A stretch of 64,000 nucleotides of DNA, taken from Moorena sp. SIO3I8. GTDB taxonomy: Bacteria > Cyanobacteriota > Cyanobacteriia > Cyanobacteriales > Coleofasciculaceae. The notes under the pieces are model-generated. The model worked only from the letters and a program-made list of their open reading frames with translations, had not been told where the DNA came from and did no database searches. The translations under genes and the position numbers were made by a program. Where the stretch lies: positions 18,131 through 82,130 of the forward strand of contig NZ_JAAHHW010000003.1 of NCBI RefSeq assembly GCF_010692325.1, read 5' to 3'. Positions within the stretch are counted from its first letter, which is position 1; each line of letters opens with the position of its first letter. Below, one piece after another: positions 34,035 to 43,589 of this stretch.

Positions 34035-34056
34035 AAAAAACCCGGTCAAGACCGGG
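34035..34056 (-). terminator. Rho-independent terminator, minus strand
   Basis: CCCGGT and ACCGGG pair around a CAAG loop, and the minus strand continues into six Ts (AAAAAA at 34035-34040). It probably ends the transcript of the membrane-protein gene 34282-34656. Confidence 0.65.
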
Positions 34057-34121
34057 AAAATTGCTGAAAAACCAATCAACTTACCAAAGCTTGGCTTTAT
34101 TACAAAAAATCGTGGAATGTT

Positions 34122-34162
34122 TGGAAGCCCCGTCTATGAACGGGCAGGGTGCTGACCCTTGA
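34122..34162. mobile_element. Possible relic of an IS200/IS605 (TnpB) element right end
   Basis: TGGAAGCCCCGTCTATGAAC followed by GGGCAGGGTGCTGACCC resembles the guide-like end region that follows tnpB genes in cyanobacterial IS605-type elements. No tnpA or tnpB frame remains nearby. Recognition is from memory and unverified. Confidence 0.4.
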
Positions 34163-34281
34163 TGACCTTTAGACTGAAAAGAGAAAACACTCCCACACCT
34201 TGTACCCTTTTTTGAGATCCTAAAAGGTCATCAATTATTAACATTCCCAGACTAGGGCCAGCTCAGAAACCTTCTATGTGA

Positions 34282-34656
34282 CTATCTGATAATGTTACAG
34301 GTGAGGGGGCAAGCGGCATAAACCGGAGTCTGGATCAGATCAGGCTCGCCATGTAGCCAATTTAACCAACGAACTTCCTGAGGATGAACCCCCTTAAAGG
34401 TTAAGACTCCTGCACCTAATACCACTGCTAAAACATTTACTCCAATCAAACTCCCTGCTACGAGTAATACAGCACTAACCGGCAGAATCGATTGTAGAGC
34501 GATCGCTAACAAAGAGCCGGTGGTCACCATCAATACAATCAACGGAAAACCGACAACCAGTAAGCAAACTGCCAAGGTAAATGCCCAAATTAAAAAGCTT
34601 TTGACCACTGCTAATGAATCAGTTTGTGTCAAGCTTTGACTTGTGGTTAATGCCAT
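34282..34656 (-). CDS. Small membrane protein of unknown function
   Basis: The 124-residue protein has a short polar N-terminus (MALTTSQSLTQTDS), then three hydrophobic stretches (FLIWAFTLAVCLLVVGFPLIVLMV, LLAIALQSILPVSAVLLVAGS and VNVLAVVLGAGVLTFKG) and a polar tail with HPQEVRWLNWLHGEPDLIQ. The start at 34656 is favoured by GGAGAAAACACC just upstream; an ATG seven codons earlier is possible but has no such site. I do not recognise the family. A large gene-free region lies upstream and a terminator about 230 bases downstream, so it is probably transcribed alone. Confidence 0.65.
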   Translation of the reverse strand: MALTTSQSLTQTDSLAVVKSFLIWAFTLAVCLLVVGFPLIVLMVTTGSLLAIALQSILPVSAVLLVAGSLIGVNVLAVVLGAGVLTFKGVHPQEVRWLNWLHGEPDLIQTPVYAACPLTCNIIR

Positions 34657-35778
34657 GGTGTTTTCTCCAGTAATCATTAAAAAAAATGAATTGACAGTGT
34701 CTGCCCTTGATTGACAGGGTCTGTCCTTGAGTAAATTCTTTGATTTGAAATTTTCTAGGTGAGTTCAAGTATAGGTAAAATTTTGATGAAGATGAACCTT
34801 TTGTCAAAAAAGTTTACAGTCAACTCGTCCGACCTATGTATCAAAATTGTTACAATCGTTAAAAGCCGGAAATTATTGGTTATCTTAAGACAGACCGATA
34901 ATCTACCATTAGACAGATGAATCAATTTTTCATCGCTGATACATAGACCGAAGATATAGACCCAATCAGTTATAGCGTTATAGTTAGATTTATATAGACC
35001 GAATCAGTTATAGAGTCGCAAGAACAAGAAAGGGAGCTAGGGTCGGGCATCGGATCAGGATGGGTGAGGGTTTGAATCCGATTTGCTTAACATTTGTTAT
35101 AATTTGCTTAATATATATTATCCAAATTGAGGAGTTTTATCATATTAAGCATAATTAATGATAATTACGCATAATTACTCATATTAGGTATTTGTGATTA
35201 GGTATTTGTGATTAAGACTTCCCCCCCGTCCCTTGGTCAACCCTAATCTTAGGGGTGCTTTGAATCTTAGGGGCGCTTTGCTTGCGCCCTCACGGCTTGG
35301 TCTGGGCCCTCACGGTGATCTTAAATCTGGTTTTGAGCAGGGGAGAGGGTTTTAGAGTTTTTGCTGCTTACTCAAAAATAAACAATCACAAACAATAACA
35401 AACAATTAGATGGTGACAGCTAAGGAATTTCAAAACATACATAGTCCTATAAACACATCACCTCATCACCATTTATAGCTCGAAGACATGAAATTAGTGT
35501 ATAGCGTTTCTTATACTTATCAGGTACACTCAATTTTCCTACCCCGACTCCCTACTGCCGACTCCCTACTCCCTACTCCCTACTCCCTACTTCCTACTCC
35601 CTACTCCCTACTCCCTACTCCCTACTCCCTACTCCCTACTGCCATTAACCCAGGACGAAAATCCCTTACCTAAGGTAGAACTGTTATAAGTTATACTCAA
35701 CCCTAACTGTTGGGAAAACTTAATGTAAGAGTTTGTAAAATAAATTCTCGTAGCCCAACTGTAGTTGGTAGTTGAAAG
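34657..35778. other. Gene-free region of 1.1 kb upstream of pilT
   Basis: No credible gene on either strand. Visible items are an imperfect direct repeat of TATAGACCGAA...CAATCAGTTATAG (34943-34975 and 34993-35015), AT-rich ATAATTACTCAT-like repeats near 35140-35215, duplicated GGTATTTGTGATTA, a pair of CCCTCACGG words near 35288-35315, and a CTACTCC heptamer array at 35560-35640. The pilT promoter may lie in 35650-35770. Confidence 0.6.
35560..35640. repeat. Heptamer tandem repeat (CTACTCC)n
   Basis: About 11 copies of CTACTCC, some with a TTCC variant, 140 bases upstream of pilT. The complement GGGAGTA recurs through the window. Confidence 0.95.
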
Positions 35779-37104
35779 ATGACAGACCCACAGCGTTCAC
35801 CCCGCATTGCACCAGCACCACCGCCTTTGAATGTAGCGTCTAGACCAGTATCTGCTCAAGGCAATCAATCAAGACCTGCACAACCAAGAGCCATGGCTCC
35901 AAGAAGCCGTCAAGCCGGTGCCCCAGTAGCCTCACGCCCTCGCCCTGTGGCCACAGCAGCTCAGAATTCAGCCACTAAGGTCCAAGCCAAACCATCCGCC
36001 AATCAGCACCAGCAGACACCCAGTAACATCGGTCTGCCTCCTGGACAGTCAAGCTTAGAAAGCATTGTCCGTCAGGCCTTTGAGAAAGGAATTTCTGATA
36101 TTCATCTAGGTGTTGGTGAAACTCCCCGTTTCCGGAATCGTGGGGAAATGGAGCCAACGGAGTATCCAGTCACAGATCAGGCAACATTTAGCTGTTGGCT
36201 CAAGGAAATACTGACTGATGAAGAAATCCGACGCTTTAGAGAAGAGTTGGAATTTGATGGGGCAACTCAGTACGAGTTTAGTCGGGTCAGGATTAATATC
36301 TTCGATAGTCTTCTTGGTCCTGCCATGGTCTTGCGGATTATTCCCCTGAAGATATTGACCCTTGAGCAGTTGCGGTTGCCTGCAATCCTGAAAGATGTCT
36401 GTCACTACCATAAAGGTCTCATTTTGGTCACCGGTCCGACAGGTTCCGGAAAATCTACCAGCATGGCCGCCATGATAGACTATATGAACAAAGAGATGCC
36501 GCGACATATAATTACCATTGAAGACCCCATTGAATTTATCCACCAAAGTCGGAAATCTCTGATTAAACAGCGGGAAGTAGGAATGCATACCCGTAAATTT
36601 GACCGGGCCTTGAAAGCTGCTTTGCGGGAAGACCCCGATGTGATTCTGATTGGGGAAATGCGAGACCGAGAAACAGTCAATACAGCTCTGAAGGCTGCTC
36701 AAACTGGTCATTTGGTCATGGGTACTTTGCATACCAACAGTGCGGTCAAAACCATTGAGCGGATTCTCAATCTCTACAATCCAGAAGAACAGCCTCCCAT
36801 GCGGGTGGCTATATCAGAAGCCCTAGTGGCAGTGATTTCCCAAGGGTTGTGTCGTACTACCGATGGCAAGCGTGCTGCTTTCCATGACATCCTGATTAAT
36901 ACTGAATCCATTAAGGATTACATCCTCAAGGGCAAATACGAAGAAATTGAACAACTGATGGCGGACAGTGAATTTGACGGTATGGTTACTGTAAATAAAT
37001 CCTTGTTCGCTCTTTACCAAGAGGGGCGTATTACTGAGGAAACTGCCTTGGAAAAGTCACCCACTCCCAACGAGATCGCAATGATGTTGCGCGGTCGGAT
37101 CTAG
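35779..37104 (+). CDS. pilT: Type IV pilus retraction ATPase (PilT)
   Basis: PilT is the hexameric cytoplasmic ATPase that retracts type IV pili for twitching and phototactic motility. The 441-residue protein begins with a ~88-residue Pro/Ala/Gln/Arg-rich disordered region, longer than in standard PilT. The ATPase follows: ISDIHLGVGETPRFRNRGEM, Walker A GPTGSGKST at 219-227, Asp-box TIEDPIEFIH, Walker B DPDVILIGEMRD, and the His-box TGHLVMGTLHTNSAVKTIERI. GLCRTTDGKR and the C-terminal ALYQEGRIT also fit. The extension suggests a secondary PilT paralogue, as cyanobacteria often carry two; this is inference. A KaiB-like gene follows 138 bases downstream on the same strand. Confidence 0.93.
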   Translation: MTDPQRSPRIAPAPPPLNVASRPVSAQGNQSRPAQPRAMAPRSRQAGAPVASRPRPVATAAQNSATKVQAKPSANQHQQTPSNIGLPPGQSSLESIVRQAFEKGISDIHLGVGETPRFRNRGEMEPTEYPVTDQATFSCWLKEILTDEEIRRFREELEFDGATQYEFSRVRINIFDSLLGPAMVLRIIPLKILTLEQLRLPAILKDVCHYHKGLILVTGPTGSGKSTSMAAMIDYMNKEMPRHIITIEDPIEFIHQSRKSLIKQREVGMHTRKFDRALKAALREDPDVILIGEMRDRETVNTALKAAQTGHLVMGTLHTNSAVKTIERILNLYNPEEQPPMRVAISEALVAVISQGLCRTTDGKRAAFHDILINTESIKDYILKGKYEEIEQLMADSEFDGMVTVNKSLFALYQEGRITEETALEKSPTPNEIAMMLRGRI

Positions 37105-37242
37105 GGATTAGCCACACTTGTATTAGGGATTAGGAATTAGGGATCAACACTTAACCCCTAATTCCTAATCCCTAACCCCTAAAACCATTACCTAAAACCT
37201 AACACTTAAAGTATTAAAATAATTTTGACATAGTACTAGCAT

Positions 37243-38190
37243 ATGCTGGATGAAACCCCCTCGCCCCAACTGTTTAAAGGTATTGCTATATTTACACCAG
37301 GGGAAGATCTAGTATATAGCATTGACTTTAATAAGCAGAGTCACTGGCATCTGCATCTGTGTGCGAGTTTACAGGAAATACTGGGGTTACCAGAGCCACC
37401 TCATTTTTTAGTCCCGGGATATACTGCCACCATTGATCGGTGGATGGACTCTCAAACCAATCAGTTGCGCATGTCAGCAGAAATTCATTGGTTGGTGCAA
37501 CATCATCAGGCATTGTTAAATGCAGTATTTGGCACAGACAACCTGATTTGGCAAGTAGCCCCTTGGGAGGAAGAGTCCTGTGACCCGGCGGTGCTAGAAA
37601 CTTATCGCAATCAGTTTCCCCAACTCTGGGAAAACCATGACTTGATCCTGCGCATTGACCGCCCAGAGCCATTATCCTACTGCGATACAGAAGACGTTTT
37701 GCCAGAAAGGGTTACTAACCAAAACTCTGGCAGATCTTCACCTCAGGAGCATTTGAGAGCTATGGAAAAGCTGCCCGTTTTATCTAAGTCTACCACTGAT
37801 AGTACAGACTCACTGACTGTCACCGATGTCACCAAACCTGATTCTTTATCCAGGATATCCTTGCCTGATGTGTCTCACTCCCAGGCACAACCTACCCATA
37901 GCTATGTCCTGCGTTTGTTCGTTTCCGGACATAGTACAGAAACTGAGTATACTCTCAAGAGTCTATACCAGTTGTTAGAGAATCATTTAGGTCATCCCTA
38001 TACCCTAAAAATTATTGATGTTTTCAAGCACCCAGAACTGGCAGAAACTGATCAGATCTCGGCTACACCAACACTACTCAGAGTATGGCCCGAGCCTGTC
38101 CGGCGGATTATCGGTGATTTGAATGATATTGATCAGGTATTGCAGAGATTAACCAGCAATATAGTTAACTCCTCAGCACTTAAGCAATAA
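37243..38190 (+). CDS. KaiB-fold domain protein with a ~210-residue N-terminal region
   Basis: The last ~95 residues (YVLRLFVSGHSTETEYTLKS, HPYTLKIIDVFKHPELAETD, SATPTLLRVWPEPVRRIIGD and LNDIDQVLQRL) match the KaiB/SasA thioredoxin-like fold, including the conserved ATPTL cis-proline turn. KaiB itself is about 100 residues; here the domain sits at the end of a 315-residue protein. The N-terminal part (KGIAIFTPGEDLVYSIDFNK, WHLHLCASLQEILGLPEPPH) is unknown to me, and a Ser/Thr-rich linker joins the two. There is no histidine-kinase domain, so it is not SasA. Gene order suggests co-expression with pilT; a link between clock-like signalling and motility is only inference. Confidence 0.8.
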   Translation: MLDETPSPQLFKGIAIFTPGEDLVYSIDFNKQSHWHLHLCASLQEILGLPEPPHFLVPGYTATIDRWMDSQTNQLRMSAEIHWLVQHHQALLNAVFGTDNLIWQVAPWEEESCDPAVLETYRNQFPQLWENHDLILRIDRPEPLSYCDTEDVLPERVTNQNSGRSSPQEHLRAMEKLPVLSKSTTDSTDSLTVTDVTKPDSLSRISLPDVSHSQAQPTHSYVLRLFVSGHSTETEYTLKSLYQLLENHLGHPYTLKIIDVFKHPELAETDQISATPTLLRVWPEPVRRIIGDLNDIDQVLQRLTSNIVNSSALKQ

Positions 38191-38223
38191 GCTTTTAATC
38201 GGTAATTTTAATCGGTAATAGCT

Positions 38224-38264
38224 CATATAGCAGTTCTCAATTTGGTATTGAGAACTGCTATATG
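38224..38264. terminator. Palindromic hairpin shared by convergent genes, likely bidirectional terminator
   Basis: A perfect 17-base stem (38224-38240 with 38248-38264, CATATAGCAGTTCTCAA arm) with a 7-base loop fills the gap between the KaiB-like gene (+) and the ABC-F gene (-). The T-rich tail on the plus strand is imperfect. Confidence 0.65.
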
Positions 38265-39983
38265 TTACTTTTGTTTAGCAGCAGCTTTCTTTTTGGTCTT
38301 TTTGGTCTTTTTGCTAGCATTGGCAGCTTTTTTAGCCGCTTTGGCCGCAGCGATCGCTTTTAACCGAGCTTCTTCTTTTTCCTGGGCAATCTTTTCGAGA
38401 TAGTAGTGGTAATCTCCCAGATAGGTGCAGAATTCGCCATCCCGAATTTCCACAATTTTGTTTGCCACTTTCGAGATAAAATAGCGGTCGTGGGAAACAA
38501 TAATTACTGTACCATCATAGGCCGCGAGTGCTTCCTCCAACATTTCTTTGGCTGGGATATCCAGGTGATTAGTAGGCTCATCCAGAATTAGTAAATTAGC
38601 GGGAGAAAGGAGCATTTTGGCTAAGGCCAGGCGGGCTTTTTCGCCTCCACTAAGGGACTCAACCTTTTTATATACCGTGTCCCCAGTAAACAGAAACCGT
38701 CCCAATAGGGTACGCACTTCCTGATTTTTCCAGTCTGGGACTTCATCATGGATGGTTTCCATGACCGTTTTGCTTAATTCTAGGGCTTCTGCTTGATTCT
38801 GCTCAAAGTAACCAGGAATGACATTGTGTTTGCCCAGTCCTACTATTCCTTCTGTGGGCTGTTCCATTGCCATGATCATCCGAAGTAAGGTGGATTTACC
38901 GCAACCATTGGGACCGATGAAGGCTATGCGATCGCCCCGTTCAATCAACAAGTCTGCTCCCAGAAATAAAATCTTGTCATCATAGTCATGGACTAAATCC
39001 TTGATTTTGACTACCTCAAGACCACTACGAGGGGCATCAGGGAATTGGAATTTGAGGGTTTTGAGATTAGCAGTCGGGGCTTCTATCCGTTCAGTTTTTT
39101 CTAATTGTTTCTCTCGGCTTTTGGCTTGGGTAGACCGGGTTGCACTAGCACGGAAACGCTCAATAAAGGCTTGCTGCTTCTCTATTTCCTTTTGTTGACG
39201 CTCGTAGCTACTCAGTTGAGCTGCCTGCATCTCGGCTTTCTGCTGCAGATAAGCTGAGTAATTGCCTAGGTAGGTAGTCGAGACACCCCGTTCGGTTTCT
39301 ACAATTTGGGTGCAGAGGCGGTCAAGAAACTCCCGGTCGTGAGATACTATTACCATTGGGGTCTTCAGACCCTTGAGATACTTTTCTAACCATTCGATGG
39401 TTTCCAAGTCAAGATGGTTAGTCGGCTCGTCCATCAGTAGGACGTCTGGCTTCTGGAGCAGGATTTTGCCTAAACTCATGCGCATTTGCCAGCCACCACT
39501 GAAAGCACTCACTAAGCGATCGCTATCCTGTGGCTCAAATCCCATCTCTGGCAAGATCTTGTCAATTTTTGCTTGTAAGCCATAACCATCAAGGGCTTCA
39601 AATTGGCGCTGCCACCTATCTAGCTTTCTAATCAGTCCTTCTAATTCTGCTTCATCAGCCATTTCCATGGCGTTTTGCACTTGTAGCATTTCCTCGTGTA
39701 CGTGGTTAGCTTCCTTAAATACCGTCCAGAATTCTGCTGAGACCGTGCGGGTTGGGTCTACTTCAAATTCTTGGGTGAGGTAAGCGATATGAAGACTGGC
39801 AGGACGGATAACAACGCCGCTGGTGGGTTCCATCTCTCCAGCAATAATTTTCAGTTGGGTAGATTTCCCGGCACCATTGACGCCAACTAAGCCAATGCGA
39901 TCGCCTGGTTTAACTTCCCAGTTGACATCCTTTAGAACTTCGCCAGTGGGGTATACTTTACTAATGTGTTCGAGTCGCAGCAT
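38265..39983 (-). CDS. ABC-F family ATPase
   Basis: ABC-F proteins are soluble twin-cassette ATPases that act on the ribosome rather than in transport. The 572-residue protein has cassette 1 (Walker A GVNGAGKST, signature FSGGWQMRMSL, Walker B LLMDEPTNHLD), an arm/linker of charged helices (QKEIEKQQAFIERFRASATR), and cassette 2 (GPNGCGKST, LSGGEKARLALA, LLILDEPTNHLD). A lysine- and alanine-rich tail (KKAANASKKTKKTKKK) ends it. No membrane segment is present. It resembles the Ycf/YdiF-like cyanobacterial group. The start ATG at 39983 is clean. Confidence 0.93.
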   Translation of the reverse strand: MLRLEHISKVYPTGEVLKDVNWEVKPGDRIGLVGVNGAGKSTQLKIIAGEMEPTSGVVIRPASLHIAYLTQEFEVDPTRTVSAEFWTVFKEANHVHEEMLQVQNAMEMADEAELEGLIRKLDRWQRQFEALDGYGLQAKIDKILPEMGFEPQDSDRLVSAFSGGWQMRMSLGKILLQKPDVLLMDEPTNHLDLETIEWLEKYLKGLKTPMVIVSHDREFLDRLCTQIVETERGVSTTYLGNYSAYLQQKAEMQAAQLSSYERQQKEIEKQQAFIERFRASATRSTQAKSREKQLEKTERIEAPTANLKTLKFQFPDAPRSGLEVVKIKDLVHDYDDKILFLGADLLIERGDRIAFIGPNGCGKSTLLRMIMAMEQPTEGIVGLGKHNVIPGYFEQNQAEALELSKTVMETIHDEVPDWKNQEVRTLLGRFLFTGDTVYKKVESLSGGEKARLALAKMLLSPANLLILDEPTNHLDIPAKEMLEEALAAYDGTVIIVSHDRYFISKVANKIVEIRDGEFCTYLGDYHYYLEKIAQEKEEARLKAIAAAKAAKKAANASKKTKKTKKKAAAKQK

Positions 39984-40415
39984 TAAGATGTCTCCAAGGA
40001 AAATTTTAGCTGGGGACTTTTAGTCCTGATCCCAAGTTGCTGTCGGGTTGACTACAGAAGTTTGGTTGACAGGTATTCCCCTGTTCCTTTGACCATTAGT
40101 CCTTCTCAGTTTTCCCGTCTACAGCAGATTATCCCTGGAAACCGCCACCTACAGTAGACCTCTTGCATCAATGGTGCCAAGCCCCGATTATCCCCTGCCC
40201 AGACTTGGGGAGCTAGGGGGGCAAAAGGATGATTGATGCAATAAGTCTAGTGATAGAGTTTACGATCCAGGATGTTTTCGGTTATCGTAACAAAAATTAA
40301 TCATGTCTGGTAGTACCCGAAAGTCAAGGGAATAGGGAACTTCAGCTCGGGTAACCGGGAACATTAATCTACTCTGTCAGCAGAATCCCCGCGTCTAATG
40401 ACCGGGGAGTATCAA
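39984..40415. other. Gene-free gap between the two ABC-F genes
   Basis: No gene or strong repeat recognised. The sequence is mixed and unremarkable apart from an AGGGAATAGGGAAC fragment near 40328. Promoters for the minus-strand gene at 38265-39983 should be here. Confidence 0.5.
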
Positions 40416-42347
40416 CTAAGATTCCCGTTCCGCCAACTCCATCCAACGCTCAGTTGCTGTATCAATTTCCTGAGTCAATGCCTCTAAGGTCTGATAAAGT
40501 TTCTGGACTTCACTGGTGTTTTTGGGAGGGGATTGATAAAGGGTTTTCTCCAACTCAGCTTTCTGAGCTTCCAGTTGGGGAATCTGACTTTCGAGTTGAT
40601 CAAATTCCCGCCTTTCCCAATTAGACAGCCGACGGGGTTTGCTATTACTCGATGATTTTTTATTGGACGCCTCGACCTTAGAGGATTCAGGCTTTTTACT
40701 TTGAGTCTGAGCCATCTGTTGGGCTAGTTTTGCCTCTTCTTCTCGCTTTTTATCGATATAAAGGGAATAATTACCAGGATACTGACGTATGTTACCCTCA
40801 GATTCAAAGGCAAAGATTTTATCGACGGTGCGGTCTAGGAAATAGCGGTCGTGGGAGACTATAATCACACAACCATTAAACCCCTCTAGATACTCTTCCA
40901 GTACAGCTAGAGTTTGTACATCTAAATCATTAGTGGGCTCGTCAAGAATAAGTACATTGGGAGAACTCATCAGTACTTGCAACAGAAACAAGCGACGTTT
41001 CTCACCACCGGAAAGCTTATGAATTGGTGCATACTGTTGGGTGGGAGGAAATAAGAAACGCTCCAGCATCTGTGAGGCAGTAATCAATGTGCCATCAGCG
41101 GTTGTGACATACTCTGCTACGTCTTTTAGGTAATCAATTACTCGCTGATTTTGATTAAGAGCTTCGAGCAAATCCTCTGAATGCTGGTCAAAGTAACCGA
41201 TATAAATGGTAGACCCAATTTCAACGTTACCAGAATCGGGCTGAATGCGTCCAGTAATAATATCCATTAGGGTAGATTTCCCTACCCCATTGCCACCAAT
41301 GATGCCAACTCGGTCATCGGGACTAAATTCGTAGGTAAAATCTTTGACCATAATTCTACCGTCATAGCCTTTAGAAACATTGTCTAACTCAATGACTTTC
41401 TTGCCAATTCGACGACCAGGGGTAGAAATTTCCACTTTACCCTGAGCTTGTTTAAACTCCTTGGCTTGCATGTCGTGAATACGGTCAATTCGAGCTTTTT
41501 GCTTGGTACTGCGAGCCTTTGGCCCCCGTTTGAGCCATTCTAACTCTCGGCGCAATACCCCTTGATGTTTCCGTTGAGTACTGATGGCTGATTCTTCAGC
41601 TAAGGCTTTTTTCTCTAAATAGTAGGAATAGTTGCCAGAGTATGTATACAGGTCTCCCCGGTCAATTTCGATAATCCGGTTGGTGACCTGGTCTAGAAAA
41701 TAGCGGTCGTGAGTAATCAGTAATATTGCTCCACGATAACTATTTAGGTAACTCTGTAACCACTCTACGGACATGGCATCGAGATGGTTTGTTGGCTCAT
41801 CCATTAACAATACTTCTGGTTCCGCTAGCAAGGCGGCTGCTAATGCAATCCGTTTACGATAGCCACCAGACAACTGACCAATGGGAGCATCAAAATCAAC
41901 TATTCCTAATTTACTTAGAATAATTTTTGCTTTTGTTTCCAGTTCCCAAGCTCCTGTGGCATCCATCTGCTGGGTTACACTTGAGAGCTGTGCTAGCAGT
42001 TGGTTATCCTCGGGATTGTGAGCCAATTTCTGGGAAAGTTCTTCATACTCACGAATCAGAGTCATCTGCTGACCACTATCAGCAAATACTTGCTCTAAAA
42101 CGGTGTTATTGTCATCTAAGTCTGGTTGTTGGGGTAAGTAAACAATTTTAGTTTTGGGATTAATGGAGAGTTGACCAGCATCAATGGGCTCAAGACCAGC
42201 AATTATTTTTAATAGGGTGGATTTACCTGAACCATTAGTGCCAATTAGACCAACTTTATCCATAGGATCTAGACTAAAGCTAGCTTCTTTCAGGATTTCT
42301 TTAATCCCAAAGTCTTTGCGAACGGATTGTAGGGTGAAAATACTCAT
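40416..42347 (-). CDS. ABC-F family ATPase of the Uup type
   Basis: A second ABC-F protein, 643 residues, with cassette 1 (GTNGSGKST, LSGGYRKRIALA, LLMDEPTNHLD), a linker with ELEWLKRGPKARSTKQKARI, and cassette 2 (GGNGVGKST, LSGGEKRRLFLL, LILDEPTNDLD). The GPKARxxKxxAR linker and the C-terminal coiled-coil domain (RRLSNWERREFDQLESQIPQ to ERWMELAE) are features of Uup, which binds branched DNA and ribosomes and lowers transposon precise excision in E. coli. That link to element excision is notable in so repeat-rich a genome but not evidence of function here. The ATG at 42347 is clean. Confidence 0.92.
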   Translation of the reverse strand: MSIFTLQSVRKDFGIKEILKEASFSLDPMDKVGLIGTNGSGKSTLLKIIAGLEPIDAGQLSINPKTKIVYLPQQPDLDDNNTVLEQVFADSGQQMTLIREYEELSQKLAHNPEDNQLLAQLSSVTQQMDATGAWELETKAKIILSKLGIVDFDAPIGQLSGGYRKRIALAAALLAEPEVLLMDEPTNHLDAMSVEWLQSYLNSYRGAILLITHDRYFLDQVTNRIIEIDRGDLYTYSGNYSYYLEKKALAEESAISTQRKHQGVLRRELEWLKRGPKARSTKQKARIDRIHDMQAKEFKQAQGKVEISTPGRRIGKKVIELDNVSKGYDGRIMVKDFTYEFSPDDRVGIIGGNGVGKSTLMDIITGRIQPDSGNVEIGSTIYIGYFDQHSEDLLEALNQNQRVIDYLKDVAEYVTTADGTLITASQMLERFLFPPTQQYAPIHKLSGGEKRRLFLLQVLMSSPNVLILDEPTNDLDVQTLAVLEEYLEGFNGCVIIVSHDRYFLDRTVDKIFAFESEGNIRQYPGNYSLYIDKKREEEAKLAQQMAQTQSKKPESSKVEASNKKSSSNSKPRRLSNWERREFDQLESQIPQLEAQKAELEKTLYQSPPKNTSEVQKLYQTLEALTQEIDTATERWMELAERES

Positions 42348-42746
42348 GGAAACTTTATAGGAAAGGGAATAGGGAGTAGAGAGTAGGAAGTAGGGAGTAG
42401 GGAATAGGGAGTAGGGAGTAGGGAACAGAAATATGTCTTATATCAAGTCTGGTTGAATACCATAATTAAGGGGCGGGGGCGCGGGGAGATGGGGAGATGG
42501 GGAGATGGGGAGATGGGGAGATGGGGAGATGGGCGAGGTTTTTATTAAGGGTAATTATCCTGACATGATATTAAGCTTTACTTCGATTGCTATCAATTGA
42601 TTTTTAAAAAACCCGTTTTCTATCTAGAAAACGGGTTTTTGTAGTTGTAATTTAACTACTAATACTCAACTGCAAACTATCAAAGGTCTCACTAGTAACT
42701 AGCATTAAATTAAAGAGTTTTTGATAATTTTATTGACATTTTGATG
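42348..42746. other. Intergenic gap with heptamer and octamer arrays and a terminator
   Basis: GGGAGTA and GGGAATA heptamers lie at about 42366-42425, and an octamer GGGGAGAT array at about 42481-42533 (six to seven copies). The terminator 42607-42640 follows. No gene. Confidence 0.7.
42607..42640 (-). terminator. Rho-independent terminator of the prohibitin gene
   Basis: A 14-base stem AAAAACCCGTTTTC / GAAAACGGGTTTTT with a TATCTA loop. A/T-runs on both sides make it bidirectional. It lies about 110 bases past the prohibitin stop on the minus strand. Confidence 0.85.
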
Positions 42747-43589
42747 CTATTGAGGTACGTTGTTTAGGTCAAAGATAAAGGGAACACTGCTATTCCTATC
42801 ACCACCAATAACGAGAACTTTAGGCATCTGAGCCCCACCTTCTCGCCAAGCTGCGATCGCTTCTTTCTGGAGCACTAGTTCACCCCCTTGAGCTTTGAGG
42901 GTTTCGGCCAAAAGTCGTTGGGCTTCTGCTTTACCCTGAGCGCGATTAATTTCTGCTTGAGCTTCTTGCTCAGCCTGCTGTGCTATATAGACAGCTCGTT
43001 GGGCTTGTTGTTCAGCTACCTGTTTTTCTTCAACTGCCTTGGCAAATTCCCTAGAAAAATTCAGGTCAATCACACTAGTATCCAATACTTGGACATCATA
43101 CTTGGCTAACCGTTCGCCCAAAGCCTTATCAAAATCTTCCTTTAACTGACTCCGTTGGGTAATCGATTCTTCAGCAGTACGAAGGGCGGCAGCAATTTTA
43201 AATGACTCTTGAGTCTGAGGGGCAATAATTGTCGCCACTAGATTCTGTAGAGTTCCTTGTTTTCGCCTGATGCTAACCACTTGACTGGGATCGAGGCGGA
43301 AGTTGATGGCAAATCGAGCGGTCAAATCCTGAAGATCCTTTGTGGAACTCTGGGCTGGGACTTCAAACTTCTGTACGGTGACATCATACACATCGACTAT
43401 AGAGACGAAGGGCAGTTTGAAGTGGATACCTTCAAGCAGAGCGCCATCTCTAGCTTTACCCAAAATACTAAGGACTCCAGCCTGACCAGGATTGATGATT
43501 ACAAAACAATTAAAGGTGAGGAGAATAACTAATGCTGCGATAATCCCCCCCACTAAAGATTGCCAATTTTGTGGATTTTGGTTCCTCAA
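42747..43589 (-). CDS. Prohibitin / SPFH-domain membrane protein
   Basis: Prohibitins form ring-shaped oligomers anchored in the inner or thylakoid membrane. The 280-residue protein has one N-terminal membrane helix (GGIIAALVILLTFNCFVII), then NPGQAGVLSILGKARDGALL, EGIHFKLPFVSIVDVYDV and KFEVPAQSSTKDLQDLTARF, the classic prohibitin start of the SPFH domain. A long coiled coil follows (EEKQVAEQQAQRAVYIAQQA, EAQRLLAETLKA). The end, PKVLVIGGDRNSSVPFIFDL, is also typical. It is complete, and a strong terminator follows it. The gene stands alone on the minus strand. Confidence 0.93.
   Translation of the reverse strand: MRNQNPQNWQSLVGGIIAALVILLTFNCFVIINPGQAGVLSILGKARDGALLEGIHFKLPFVSIVDVYDVTVQKFEVPAQSSTKDLQDLTARFAINFRLDPSQVVSIRRKQGTLQNLVATIIAPQTQESFKIAAALRTAEESITQRSQLKEDFDKALGERLAKYDVQVLDTSVIDLNFSREFAKAVEEKQVAEQQAQRAVYIAQQAEQEAQAEINRAQGKAEAQRLLAETLKAQGGELVLQKEAIAAWREGGAQMPKVLVIGGDRNSSVPFIFDLNNVPQ

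Larger units (their letters stand above)
33443..34281. other. Repeat-filled region without genes
   Basis: It contains a GTGTGGGAA-type repeat and a GGGGAGAT octamer array (about 33655-33750), the 35-base tandem array (33796-33970), ACCTTCAACCTGCA repeats, a minus-strand terminator (34035-34056) and a possible IS200/IS605 end (34122-34162). Short reading frames here are products of the repeats. Confidence 0.7.

Noticed and set aside
35488..35673. 61-residue frame upstream of pilT
   Set aside because: Most of it is LLPTPYS translated from the CTACTCC array.
36106..36732. Minus-strand 208-residue frame in pilT
   Set aside because: It is a shadow of the strongly conserved PilT ATPase frame.
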